The position numbers were made by a program, and so were the translations under genes. A stretch of DNA of 5,394 bases, taken from assembly GCA_021850745.1 (NCBI GenBank), contig JAJZKX010000153.1:1-5394 (forward strand), read 5' to 3'. This document shows positions 5,366-5,394 of the stretch, one piece after another. Position 1 is the stretch's first letter. The number at the start of each line of letters is the position of its first letter. A model generated the notes under the pieces. It made no database searches and was not told the origin of the DNA. It saw only the letters and a list, made by a program, of their open reading frames with translations. This DNA comes from Thermoplasmata archaeon (GTDB lineage Archaea > Thermoplasmatota > Thermoplasmata > Thermoplasmatales > Thermoplasmataceae).

Positions 5366-5394
5366 GATTTTCAACTCAGATTATTCCAGATCTC

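Noticed and set aside
5366..5374. Upstream TTG start for the UPF0179 gene
   Set aside because: It adds only three residues, has no Shine-Dalgarno, and the ATG at 5365 gives the N-terminus expected for the family.

Overview
The window reads as a piece of archaeal core chromosome, most likely from Thermoplasmata (Thermoplasmatales or a close relative). It encodes a deoxyhypusine synthase, archaeal-type uS12 and uS7, a UPF0179 protein (an archaeal family) and an archaeal/eukaryotic Ygr210-type GTPase. The uS12 and uS7 sequences resemble the Thermoplasma/Picrophilus/Ferroplasma type from memory; no search was run. Base composition looks moderate, AGG is a frequent Arg codon, and genes are very tightly packed. 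Two TATA-like heptamers (TTAAATA) lie at archaeal spacing from starts, and the one clearly Shine-Dalgarno-led ribosomal gene matches the archaeal 16S tail.

Layout from left to right. A small unrecognised gene (54-350, +) with a good leaderless-type promoter converges on a deoxyhypusine synthase gene (347-1279, -); the two stop codons share one CTAG. A four-helix membrane protein of CopD-like appearance (1329-1841, +) is divergent from the deoxyhypusine synthase gene across 49 bp and converges, with 3 bp between, on rps7. rps12 and rps7 (2836 to 1845, -) form a two-gene operon with a TAATG junction, a TTG start and an extended Shine-Dalgarno for rps12, and a TATA box at 2885-2891. The neighbours usual in archaeal str-type clusters (rpoA2, rpl30e, nusA, fusA) are not beside them. 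Across a divergent region of about 315 bp (2837-3151), open in one frame but with coding character I doubt, lies a class I SAM-dependent methyltransferase gene (3152-3727, +). It converges on a Ygr210-type TGS-domain GTPase gene (3752-4921, -). The GTPase gene sits 12 bp downstream of the UPF0179 gene (4934-5365, -), so these two are probably co-transcribed.

Functionally this is mostly translation: two small-subunit proteins, the enzyme that modifies aIF5A, and a GTPase of a ribosome-associated superfamily. I see no mobile element, CRISPR array, tRNA or rRNA, and no clearly new multi-gene system. The items most worth a second look are the two-fold, eight-cysteine organisation of the UPF0179 protein and its pairing with a GTPase that has its own Cys/His insertion, the altered amine-binding residues of the deoxyhypusine synthase, and the unexplained stretch upstream of the methyltransferase.
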